From NCBI GenBank assembly GCA_015657635.1, contig JACDQM010000146.1:1-41163 (forward strand): a stretch of 41,163 nucleotides of DNA. Direction: 5' to 3'. Positions 26,091 through 32,923 of this stretch are shown here, piece by piece. Source of the DNA: Roseateles sp. Its GTDB lineage: Bacteria; Pseudomonadota; Gammaproteobacteria; Burkholderiales; Burkholderiaceae_C. The notes below the pieces were generated by a model. It worked only from the letters and a program-made list of their open reading frames with translations, searched no databases and was not told where the DNA came from. A program made the position numbers and the translations under genes. Each line of letters opens with the position of its first letter. Positions within the stretch are counted from its first letter, which is position 1.

Positions 26091-26106
26091 TTTACGTTAA
26101 CGTAAA
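26091..26106. promoter_or_regulatory. Perfect 16-bp palindrome, likely LiuR-type operator of icmF
   Basis: TTTACGTTAACGTAAA is a perfect palindrome 82 bases upstream of icmF. A minus-strand TAGAAT (about 26072-26077) can serve as a -10 box, with the palindrome covering the -35 side. It resembles the TTTACGT..ACGTAAA sites I recall for LiuR, a MerR-type regulator of branched-chain amino acid and acyl-CoA degradation in proteobacteria, which suits the isobutyryl-CoA role. The regulator itself is not in this window, and the identification is from memory. Confidence 0.6.
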
Positions 26107-26144
26107 TCAATCAAAGAGCCGCACTGTGCCGCCGCGGACTGGCG

Positions 26145-26224
26145 GCGGGCTGATGGGCAGCCCGCTCCGCGGTCCGCGGGCTGGCGTGGTCACGACGGCA
26201 TGGATATTGCGGCGCAACATCCAT
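26145..26224 (+). promoter_or_regulatory. Structured leader upstream of nasT
   Basis: Two hairpins lie in the 135 bases before nasT: GCGGGCTG/CAGCCCGC (26145-26165) and ATGGATATTGC-ggc-GCAACATCCAT (26200-26224, one mismatch). The second ends 18 bases before the nasT start, which lacks a clear Shine-Dalgarno, so it may affect translation or be an operator. Neither has the A1/G4 hexaloop of ANTAR targets, so NasT autoregulation by that route is not supported. Confidence 0.4.
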
Positions 26225-26242
26225 TCCCACTCTGATCGAGAC

Positions 26243-26860
26243 ATGAATCCCGCTGCCGCTTCCTCCTGTGTGGCCCAGGGCCTGCGCGTGCTGCTGATCG
26301 ACGATGGCGCCCATCGCGTCCAGTTGATCCGCGAGGAACTGACGCGCCTGGGCTGCGATGTGGTGGGTGTGATCGAGCAGGCCACGCTGATCCACGATTG
26401 CGTGCTGAACTTGCAGCCCGATGTGGTGATCGTCGACAGCGAGTCGCCGACGCGCGACACGGTGGAAAACCTGGCGGCGCTCAATGAACGCTTGCCGCGC
26501 CCGGTGGTGGTGTTCGCCGAGGATGCCAGCGACGACCCGATGCGCCAGGCCTTGAAGGCCGGTGTCAGCGCCTATGTGGTGGCGGGCCTGAAGCCCGAGC
26601 GTCTGGCGCCTGTGCTGCAGGTGGCGATCGCCCGCTTCGAGCAGGATCTGGCCCTGCGCCAGGAACTGGACAAGGCTCATGCCCAGCTGAGCGCGCGCAA
26701 GAGCATCGAGCGCGCCAAGGGCATCCTGATGAGTGAGCAGGGCCTGGACGAGGATGCCGCCTACAAGCGCATGCGTCGCCTGGCGATGGACCGCGGCCTG
26801 CCGCTGGCCGAGGTGGCCGAGCGCATCATCGACGCCCACGCGCTCCTGCGCCCGACTTGA
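26243..26860 (+). CDS. nasT: ANTAR-domain response regulator, nitrate antiterminator NasT
   Basis: 205-residue protein. A receiver-like domain (about 14-130) has acceptor Asp65 in VIVDSESPTRDTVENL, the NasT-type sequence after the aspartate. The C-terminal RNA-binding ANTAR domain (about 145-203) is LSARKSIERAKGILMSEQGLDEDAAYKRMRRLAMDRGLPLAEVAERIIDA. NasT binds a two-hairpin leader RNA and prevents termination, switching on nitrate assimilation genes. Exactly such a leader lies 115 bases downstream, before nrtA. The usual partner NasS (a cytoplasmic NrtA-like nitrate sensor that holds NasT) is not adjacent and may be elsewhere. The ATG at 26243 gives the usual length; upstream in-frame residues are unsupported. 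Confidence 0.92.
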   Translation: MNPAAASSCVAQGLRVLLIDDGAHRVQLIREELTRLGCDVVGVIEQATLIHDCVLNLQPDVVIVDSESPTRDTVENLAALNERLPRPVVVFAEDASDDPMRQALKAGVSAYVVAGLKPERLAPVLQVAIARFEQDLALRQELDKAHAQLSARKSIERAKGILMSEQGLDEDAAYKRMRRLAMDRGLPLAEVAERIIDAHALLRPT

Positions 26861-26868
26861 GGCCGAAC

Positions 26869-26883
26869 GCACCACACTGGCAC
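26869..26883 (+). promoter_or_regulatory. Possible NtrC-binding site
   Basis: GCACCACACTGGCAC resembles the NtrC dyad (GCACCA-N3-TGGTGC), with the left half exact and the right half matching four of six. Its centre is about 98 bases before the predicted sigma-54 start site, a normal distance for an enhancer. A weaker half-dyad lies around 26901-26916. Assigned by eye only. Confidence 0.4.
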
Positions 26884-26947
26884 ATGGCGAGCGGCAGGGC
26901 GCCATCAAACAGTGCATGGTGACTGCCCTGCGCCCGGTAAACCGAGC

Positions 26948-26963
26948 TGGCACGGCTCCTGCT
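26948..26963 (+). promoter_or_regulatory. Sigma-54 (-24/-12) promoter of the nitrate assimilation operon
   Basis: TGGCACGGCTCCTGCT matches the sigma-54 consensus TGGCACG-N4-TTGCW at all but one informative position, including the essential GG and GC dinucleotides at the correct spacing. Transcription should start near 26974, directly at the first ANTAR hairpin. Sigma-54 control with NtrC is established for nas operons such as that of Klebsiella. Confidence 0.75.
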
Positions 26964-26974
26964 AAGTCATGGTT

Positions 26975-27030
26975 GAGGCCTGCAACGGCGTAGGCCTCGC
27001 TCTCGACAAAGTTCTAGGACAAAGGCGTCC
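26975..27030 (+). promoter_or_regulatory. ANTAR-binding two-hairpin RNA motif in the nrtA leader
   Basis: P1 (26975-26998) is a nine-pair stem GAGGCCTGC/GTAGGCCTC (one G-T) with hexaloop AACGGC. P2 (27017-27030) is GGAC/GTCC with hexaloop AAAGGC. Both loops have A at position 1 and G at position 4, the defining features of ANTAR target RNAs, and share four of the other bases. The linker is 18 bases. P2 uses the same bases as the 5' arm of the terminator, so P2 and the terminator exclude each other. NasT bound to P1-P2 would let transcription into nrtA continue. Confidence 0.82.
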
Positions 27031-27087
27031 GATCAGCGCTGCCCCATGGGCGGTGCAGATCGCGACGCCTTTGTCCTTTTTGTTTTT
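27017..27087 (+). terminator. Regulated intrinsic terminator (attenuator) before nrtA
   Basis: The thirteen-base arms GGACAAAGGCGTC (27017-27029) and GACGCCTTTGTCC (27064-27076) pair perfectly. The loop can fold further (GATC/GATC and GCGCTGCCC/GGGCGGTGC). TTTTTGTTTTT follows at 27077-27087. It lies 22 bases upstream of nrtA in the same direction, so unless prevented it would stop the operon. The 5' arm doubles as ANTAR hairpin P2. Confidence 0.9.
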
Positions 27088-27108
27088 CTGACCCGGAGGA
27101 AGCTATCC

Positions 27109-28365
27109 ATGTCTGCTGTCAACGCTGCGAAGAAGGAGGGTGGTCCCATGAGTGAAGAGCGTCGCAAGCTCTTGGTCGGTAGCGCGGCAGCGGCCGTGAC
27201 AGGCCTGGCGCCGGGCGCCTGGGCCGCCGGCTCGGACAAGCCCGAGAAGGAAGAAGTGAAGATCGGCTTCATCCCGCTGACCGACTGCGCCAGCGTGGTG
27301 ATGGCCTCGGTGCTGGGCTTCGACAAGAAGTACGGCATCAAGATCATCCCGACCAAGGAAGCCTCCTGGGCCGGCGTGCGCGACAAGCTCGTCAACGGCG
27401 AGCTCGACATGGCCCATGTGCTGTACGGACTGATCTACGGCGTGCACCTGGGCGTGTCCGGCCCGAAGAAGGACATGGCCGTGCTGATGAACCTGAACCA
27501 CAACGGCCAGGCCATCACGCTGTCCAAGAAACTGGCCGACAAGGGCGCGGTGGACGGCCCCTCGCTGGCCAAGCTGATGGCCACCGAGAAGCGTGAGTAC
27601 ACCTTCGCGCAGACCTTCCCCACCGGCACGCATGCGATGTGGCTGTACTACTGGCTGGCTTCGGCGGGGATCAACCCGATGAAGGACGCCAAGGTCATCA
27701 CCGTGCCGCCGCCGCAGATGGTGGCGAATATGCGCGTCGGCAATATGGACGGTTTCTGCGTCGGCGAGCCCTGGAACCACCGCGCCATCATGGACGGCAT
27801 CGGCATCACTGCGGTGACCACGCAGGAGGTCTGGAAGGACCACCCCGAGAAGGTGCTGGGCACCACCGGCGACTTCGTCAAGAAGTACCCGAACACTGCG
27901 CGGGCCGTGATCATGGCCGTGCTGGAAGCCAGCCGCTGGATCGACGCTGGCCTGCAGAACAAGCTGAAGATGGCCGAGACCATCGCCGATAAGAGCTACG
28001 TCAACACCGGCGTCGACGCGATCAACCAGCGCATCCTGGGCCGCTACCAGAACGGCCTGGGCAAGACCTGGGACGACCCTAACCACATGAAGTTCTTCAA
28101 CGACGGGTTGGTGAACTTCCCCTTCCTGTCCGACGGCATGTGGTTCCTCACCCAGCACAAGCGCTGGGGCCTGATCAAGGAGCACCCGGACTACCTGGGC
28201 GTGGCCAAGCAGATCAACCAGATCGAGCTCTACAAGCAGGCCGCGAGCGCGCTGAAGGTCAATGTGCCCAAGGACCCGATGCGCAGCAGCAAGTTCATCG
28301 ACGGCGTGGTCTGGGACGGCAAGGACCCAGCCAAGTACGCCGATTCCTTCAAGGTCCGGGCCTGA
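27109..28365 (+). CDS. nrtA: Nitrate ABC transporter, substrate-binding protein (NrtA/CmpA family)
   Basis: 418-residue nitrate-binding protein of the NrtA/CmpA family. The N-terminus MSAVNAAKKEGGPMSEERRKLLVGSAAAAVTG...WAAGS has a twin-arginine-type export signal, so it is periplasmic. The mature part shows the family features VKIGFIPLTDCASVVMASVLGFDKKYGI, LVNGELDMAHVLYGLIYGVHLG and NMRVGNMDGFCVGEPWNHRAI. GGAGGAAG lies seven bases before the ATG at 27109. A second start (MSEERRK) could also work. It opens the operon nrtA-nrtB-nrtD-nirB-nirD-nasA-cobA directly after the attenuator. A clear export signal argues that this is the transporter subunit and not the cytoplasmic sensor NasS. Confidence 0.94.
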   Translation: MSAVNAAKKEGGPMSEERRKLLVGSAAAAVTGLAPGAWAAGSDKPEKEEVKIGFIPLTDCASVVMASVLGFDKKYGIKIIPTKEASWAGVRDKLVNGELDMAHVLYGLIYGVHLGVSGPKKDMAVLMNLNHNGQAITLSKKLADKGAVDGPSLAKLMATEKREYTFAQTFPTGTHAMWLYYWLASAGINPMKDAKVITVPPPQMVANMRVGNMDGFCVGEPWNHRAIMDGIGITAVTTQEVWKDHPEKVLGTTGDFVKKYPNTARAVIMAVLEASRWIDAGLQNKLKMAETIADKSYVNTGVDAINQRILGRYQNGLGKTWDDPNHMKFFNDGLVNFPFLSDGMWFLTQHKRWGLIKEHPDYLGVAKQINQIELYKQAASALKVNVPKDPMRSSKFIDGVVWDGKDPAKYADSFKVRA

Positions 28366-28386
28366 GTGCCGCAGCAGGAGCCCATC

Positions 28387-29277
28387 ATGGTCAGTGCAGT
28401 CTTTCATTCACCCCGCGAGGCGCTCGATGCGGCCACTGAAGCGGCCGCTCCGGTAGCGGCGAAAGTGCCGGCCCAGGCGGCGCGGCCGCCGGTGGCGTCG
28501 CGCATCGACTGGCGCGCCGTCTGGATGCGCGTGCTGCCGCCGGTGCTGGGCCTGGCCCTGCTGGTGGCGGTGTGGGCCGTGCTGACGCAGAAAGGCGGCA
28601 GCTTTCCCACGCCGGCAGCCACCTTCGATGCCGCCGTCAAGCTGTTCGCCGATCCCTTCTACAGCAAGGGTCCGAACGACCAGGGCATAGGCTGGAACAT
28701 CCTGTTCTCGCTGCAGCGCGTGGCGCTGGGCTTTGGTCTGGCCGCGGCGGTGGGCATTCCACTGGGCTTCATCATCGGCCGCTTCGAGTTCGCCAATCGC
28801 ATGGTGTCTCCGCTGATCAGCCTGCTCAAGCCGGTCTCGCCGCTGGCCTGGCTGCCGATCGGGCTGCTGGTCTTCAAGAGCGCCAACCCGGCCGCGATCT
28901 GGACCATCTTCATCTGCTCGATCTGGCCCATGGTCGTCAACACCGCGGTGGGCGTGCAGCGCGTGCCGCAGGACTACCTGAACGTGGCGCGGGTGCTCAA
29001 GCTCAGTGAATGGAAGGTGATCACCAGGATCCTCTTCCCGGCGGTGCTGCCCTACATGCTGACCGGCGTGCGCCTGTCGGTGGGCACGGCCTGGCTGGTG
29101 ATCGTCGCGGCCGAGATGCTGACCGGCGGCGTGGGCATCGGCTTCTGGGTCTGGGACGAGTGGAACAACCTGAATGTGGCCCACATCATCATCGCGATCT
29201 TCGTGATCGGCATCGTGGGTCTGTTGCTGGAGTGGCTGCTGATCAGCATCGCCAAGCGCTTCTCTTTCGAGGACTGA
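28387..29277 (+). CDS. nrtB: Nitrate ABC transporter, permease
   Basis: 296-residue inner-membrane permease of the NrtB/SsuC/TauC group with about six hydrophobic segments. The EAA-type cytoplasmic loop is NVARVLKLSEWKVITRILFPAVLPYMLTGVRLSVGTAW. Other family stretches are ISLLKPVSPLAWLPIGLLVFKSANPAAIWTIFI and EMLTGGVGIGFWVWDEWNNLNVAHII. AGGAG six bases before the ATG at 28387 sets the start (an in-frame GTG at 28366 is not preferred). The first 40 residues are Ala/Pro-rich and probably cytoplasmic. It is 21 bases after nrtA and four bases before the ATPase gene. Confidence 0.94.
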   Translation: MVSAVFHSPREALDAATEAAAPVAAKVPAQAARPPVASRIDWRAVWMRVLPPVLGLALLVAVWAVLTQKGGSFPTPAATFDAAVKLFADPFYSKGPNDQGIGWNILFSLQRVALGFGLAAAVGIPLGFIIGRFEFANRMVSPLISLLKPVSPLAWLPIGLLVFKSANPAAIWTIFICSIWPMVVNTAVGVQRVPQDYLNVARVLKLSEWKVITRILFPAVLPYMLTGVRLSVGTAWLVIVAAEMLTGGVGIGFWVWDEWNNLNVAHIIIAIFVIGIVGLLLEWLLISIAKRFSFED

Positions 29278-29281
29278 GACC

Positions 29282-30082
29282 ATGAGCAAAGCATTCATCG
29301 CCGTGCAGGCCGCCGAAATGGTGTTCAGCACCCGCAAGGGCCGCTTCCATGCGCTGCGCGACATCAACCTGGATGTGCAGCGCGGCGAGTTCATCACGCT
29401 GATCGGCCACTCGGGCTGCGGCAAGAGCACGCTCTTGAACCTGATCGCCGGCCTGCTCATGCCCACCAGCGGCGTGCTGCTGTGCGACAACCGTGAGATC
29501 AGCGAGCCCGGGCCGGAGCGCGCCGTGGTGTTCCAGAACCATTCGCTGCTGCCCTGGCTGAGCTGCGCCGAGAACATCCACCTTGGTGTGGAGTCGGTCT
29601 TTGGTGCTCGCGAAAGCAAGAAGCAGCTGCAGGAGCGCACCGCAGCCGCGCTGGAACTGGTGGGTATGAGCCATGCCGCCAACAAGCGACCGCATGAAAT
29701 CTCCGGCGGCATGAAGCAGCGCATCGGCATCGCCCGTGCGCTGGCCATGGAACCGAAGGTGCTGCTGATGGACGAGCCCTTCGGCGCGCTGGATGCGCTG
29801 ACGCGCGCCAAGCTGCAGGACGAGTTGCTGAAGATCGTCGCACGCACGCAGAGCACGGTGGTGATGGTGACGCACGATGTGGACGAGGCGGTGCTGCTGT
29901 CCGACCGCATCGTGATGATGACCAATGGACCGGCTGCCACCATCGGTGAGATCCGCGCGGTGGACCTGCCGCGCCCGCGTGACCGCGTGCTGCTGGCCGA
30001 AGACCCGCGCTATATCGCTGCGCGCAAGGCGGTGATCGATTTCCTCTACACCCGCCACGCGCATGTGGAGGCCGCAGCATGA
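29282..30082 (+). CDS. nrtD: Nitrate ABC transporter, ATP-binding protein
   Basis: 266-residue ABC ATPase: Walker A GHSGCGKST, Q-loop FQNHSLLPWLS, signature ISGGMKQRIGIARAL, Walker B VLLMDEPFGALDALTRAKL, and switch His in VTHDVDEAV. It is a single ATPase domain without the extra substrate-binding domain of cyanobacterial NrtC, so the NrtD form is the better name; annotation pipelines may call it nrtC. Its stop overlaps the nirB start (ATGA), indicating translational coupling of transport and nitrite reduction. Confidence 0.93.
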   Translation: MSKAFIAVQAAEMVFSTRKGRFHALRDINLDVQRGEFITLIGHSGCGKSTLLNLIAGLLMPTSGVLLCDNREISEPGPERAVVFQNHSLLPWLSCAENIHLGVESVFGARESKKQLQERTAAALELVGMSHAANKRPHEISGGMKQRIGIARALAMEPKVLLMDEPFGALDALTRAKLQDELLKIVARTQSTVVMVTHDVDEAVLLSDRIVMMTNGPAATIGEIRAVDLPRPRDRVLLAEDPRYIAARKAVIDFLYTRHAHVEAAA

Positions 30083-32525
30083 GCAGCCCCGCCAAGAAGA
30101 TGAAGCTGGTGATGGTGGGCAACGGCATGGCCGGCGTGCGCACGCTGGAGGAACTGCTGAAGATCGCGCCCGATCTGTACGAGATCACGGTGTTCGGCGC
30201 CGAGCCGCACCCCAACTACAACCGCATCCTGCTCTCGCCGGTGCTGGCCGGCGAGCAGACGATCGACGAGATCATCCTCAACCCGCTGAGCTGGTACGAG
30301 GAGCAGGGCATCACGCTGCACCTGGGCAAGAAGGTCGTGAAGATCGACCGCGTGCGCCGCTGCGTGATCGCCGAAGACGGCACCGAAGCGCCCTATGACC
30401 GGCTGCTGATCGCCACCGGCTCCAGCCCCTTCATCCTGCCGGTGCCGGGCAAGGAGCTGGACGGTGTGATCGCCTACCGCGACATCGCCGACACCAACAC
30501 CATGATCGAGGCGGCGCAGAAGTACCAGCATGCCGTCGTCATCGGCGGCGGCCTGCTGGGCCTGGAAGCCGCCAACGGCCTGATGCTGCGCGGCATGCAG
30601 GTGACCGTGGTGCATATCGGCGACTGGCTGATGGAGCGCCAGCTCGACGACCAGGCCGGCGCGCTGTTGCGCCAATCGCTGGAGCAGCGTGGCCTGAAGT
30701 TCCGCCTTGGCGCCCACACGCAGGCGCTGATCCCCGACAAGGCCGGACGGGTGATGGCGGTGCAGTTCAAGGACGGTTCCGAGATTCCGGCTGACCTGGT
30801 GGTGATGGCCGCCGGCATCCGCCCCAACACCACGCTGGCTGAGAGCGCTGGCATCCACTGCAACCGCGGCATCGTCGTCACCGACACGCTGCAGACTGTC
30901 ACCGACCCGCGCATCTACGCGGTGGGCGAATGCGCGGCGCACCGCGGCATCGCTTACGGCCTGGTGGCACCGCTGTTCGAGCAGGGCAAGGTCTGCGCCA
31001 CGCACCTGGCCGAGTTCGGCATCGGCCGCTACCTGGGCAGCCAGACCAGCACCAAGCTCAAGGTCACCGGCATCGACCTCTTCTCGGCCGGCGATTTCAT
31101 GGGCGGTGAGGGATGCGAAGAGATCGTGATGAGCGATCCCTTCGCCGGCGTCTACAAGAAACTGGTGATCAAGAACGACCAGTTGGTCGGCGCCTGCCTG
31201 TACGGCGACACGGTGGACGGCAGCTGGTACTTCAAGCTGCTGCGCGAGGGCCGCAAGGTGGCCGACATCCGCGACAAGCTGATGTTTGGCGAAAGCAATA
31301 TCGGCGATGTCGGCCATCAGGGCCACAACAAGGCCGCGGCCATGGCAGACAGCGACGAGGTCTGCGGTTGCAACGGCGTCACCAAGGGCGCCATCTGCAA
31401 GGCGATCAAGGACAAGGGTCTGTTCACGCTGGACGAGGTGCGCAAGCACACCAAGGCCAGCGCCAGCTGCGGGTCCTGCACCGGCCTGGTCGAGCAGCTG
31501 CTGATGTTCACCGCCGGCGGCGACTACTCGGCCACGCCGAAGAAAAAGGCGATCTGCGGCTGCACCGAGCTCAGCCACCAGGATGTGCGCGAGGCCATCT
31601 TCGATCGCCACCTGACTTCGCTGGATGCGCTCTACAAGGCCCTGGACTGGAAGAGCCCGAATGGCTGCGCCACCTGCCGCCCGGCGCTGAACTACTACCT
31701 GATTTCTTCCTGGCCCAAAGAGGCACAGGACGACCCGCAAAGCCGCGCGATCAACGAGCGCGCGCACGCCAACATCCAGAAGGACGGCACTTACAGCGTG
31801 ATCCCGCGCATGTGGGGCGGCGAGACCACGGCTGACGAGCTGCGCCGCATCGCCAACGCGGTGGACAAGTACAAGATCCCCACCGTCAAGGTCACCGGCG
31901 GCCAGCGCATCGACCTGCTGGGCGTGAAGAAGGAAGACCTGCCGGCCGTGTGGAAGGACATCGGCATGCCCAGCGGCCATGCCTATGCCAAGGCGCTGCG
32001 CACCGTGAAGACCTGCGTGGGCAGCGAGTGGTGCCGCATGGGCACACAGGACAGCACGCAGATGGGCAAGGACCTGGAGCGCGCGATGTGGCGCATGTAT
32101 GCGCCGCACAAGGTCAAGTTCGCCGTCTCCGGCTGCCCCCGCAACTGCGCCGAAGCAGGCATCAAGGACGTGGGCATCATCGGCGTCGACTCGGGCTGGG
32201 AGATGTATATCGCCGGCAATGGCGGCATCAAGACCGAGGTGGCGCAGTTCCTCGTCAAGCTCAGGACGCCCGAGGAGGTGATGGAGTACACCGGCGCCTT
32301 CATGCAGCTCTACCGCAAGGAAGGCTGGTACCTGGAGCGCACGGTGCACTACGTCTCGCGCGTGGGCATGGACTACGTCAAGAAGAAGATCCTCGACGAC
32401 GCCGAGGGCCGCAGCGCACTGTGGGCCGAGCTGCAGTACGCGCTGGAGGGCGAGCCGACCCCTGGTTCGAATTCGCCAAGGCCAAGGTCGATGTCCGTCA
32501 GTTCGAAGCCCTGCAGGGAGCTTGA
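30079..32525 (+). CDS. nirB: Assimilatory nitrite reductase (NADH), large subunit; frameshift near the 3' end
   Basis: About 815 residues. It reduces nitrite to ammonium with NAD(P)H. Order: FAD/NADH oxidoreductase domain (1-~390; VMVGNGMAGVRTLEEL, VIGGGLLGLEAANGL), two BFD-like [2Fe-2S] segments (CGCNGVTKGAICKAI...CGSC and CGCTELSHQDV...CATCRP), then the siroheme/4Fe-4S domain with ligands in TCVGSEWC and SGCPRNC. At 32457-32463 the frame is lost after ALEGEP. Adding back one G (CCGGACCCC) restores DPWFEFAKAKVDVRQFEALQGA and a TGA at 32525, the normal end. As sequenced, the frame instead runs on into nirD, giving a spurious 943-residue fusion. Confidence 0.94.
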
Positions 32526-32526
32526 G

Positions 32527-32910
32527 ATGAGTGAGTGGAAGACGATTTGCGCGGTCGAGGACATCCCGCTGCTGGGCGCGCGCCGCGTGCAGCGCGCCAA
32601 GGGGCCGCAGGTGGCGCTGTTCCGCAGCACGGCCGACGAGGTGTTCGCGCTGCTGGACCGCTGCCCGCACAAGGCTGGCCCCTTGAGCCAAGGCATCGTG
32701 TTCGGCGCGGCCGTGGCCTGCCCGCTGCACAACTGGACCATCGAGCTGTCGACTGGCTGCGCGCGTGAACCGGACGAGGGCAGCACGCCGCGCTTCTCGG
32801 TGCGTATCGAAGAGGGGCAGGTCTTGCTGAATGTGCAGGAGCTGGAAACCATCGCGATCGACCTCGAGCCCGTCGTGGCTGGGCCCTGCAACCGGGCCAA
32901 GGCCTGCTGA
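32527..32910 (+). CDS. nirD: Assimilatory nitrite reductase, small subunit (Rieske-like)
   Basis: 127-residue subunit with a Rieske-type [2Fe-2S] site: Cys46-Pro-His48 (RCPHKAGPLSQGIV) and Cys65-Pro-Leu-His68 (ACPLHNW), complete in this copy. Some NirD proteins lack the ligands; this one keeps them. It starts MSEWKTICAVEDIPLLGARRV, one base after the restored nirB stop (TGAGATG), so the pair is translationally coupled. The apparent in-frame joining with nirB comes from the one-base loss upstream. The C-terminal 25 residues extend slightly beyond the usual domain. Confidence 0.93.
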   Translation: MSEWKTICAVEDIPLLGARRVQRAKGPQVALFRSTADEVFALLDRCPHKAGPLSQGIVFGAAVACPLHNWTIELSTGCAREPDEGSTPRFSVRIEEGQVLLNVQELETIAIDLEPVVAGPCNRAKAC

Positions 32911-32923
32911 CGAGAAGCCGCCC

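Noticed and set aside
26901..26923. Second NtrC site
   Set aside because: The half-sites GCGC and GTGC are nine bases apart, two more than in known NtrC dyads, and the match is weak.
28408..29943. 511-codon minus-strand frame opposite nrtB and nrtD
   Set aside because: It lies across two well-identified transporter genes and has no recognisable domain.
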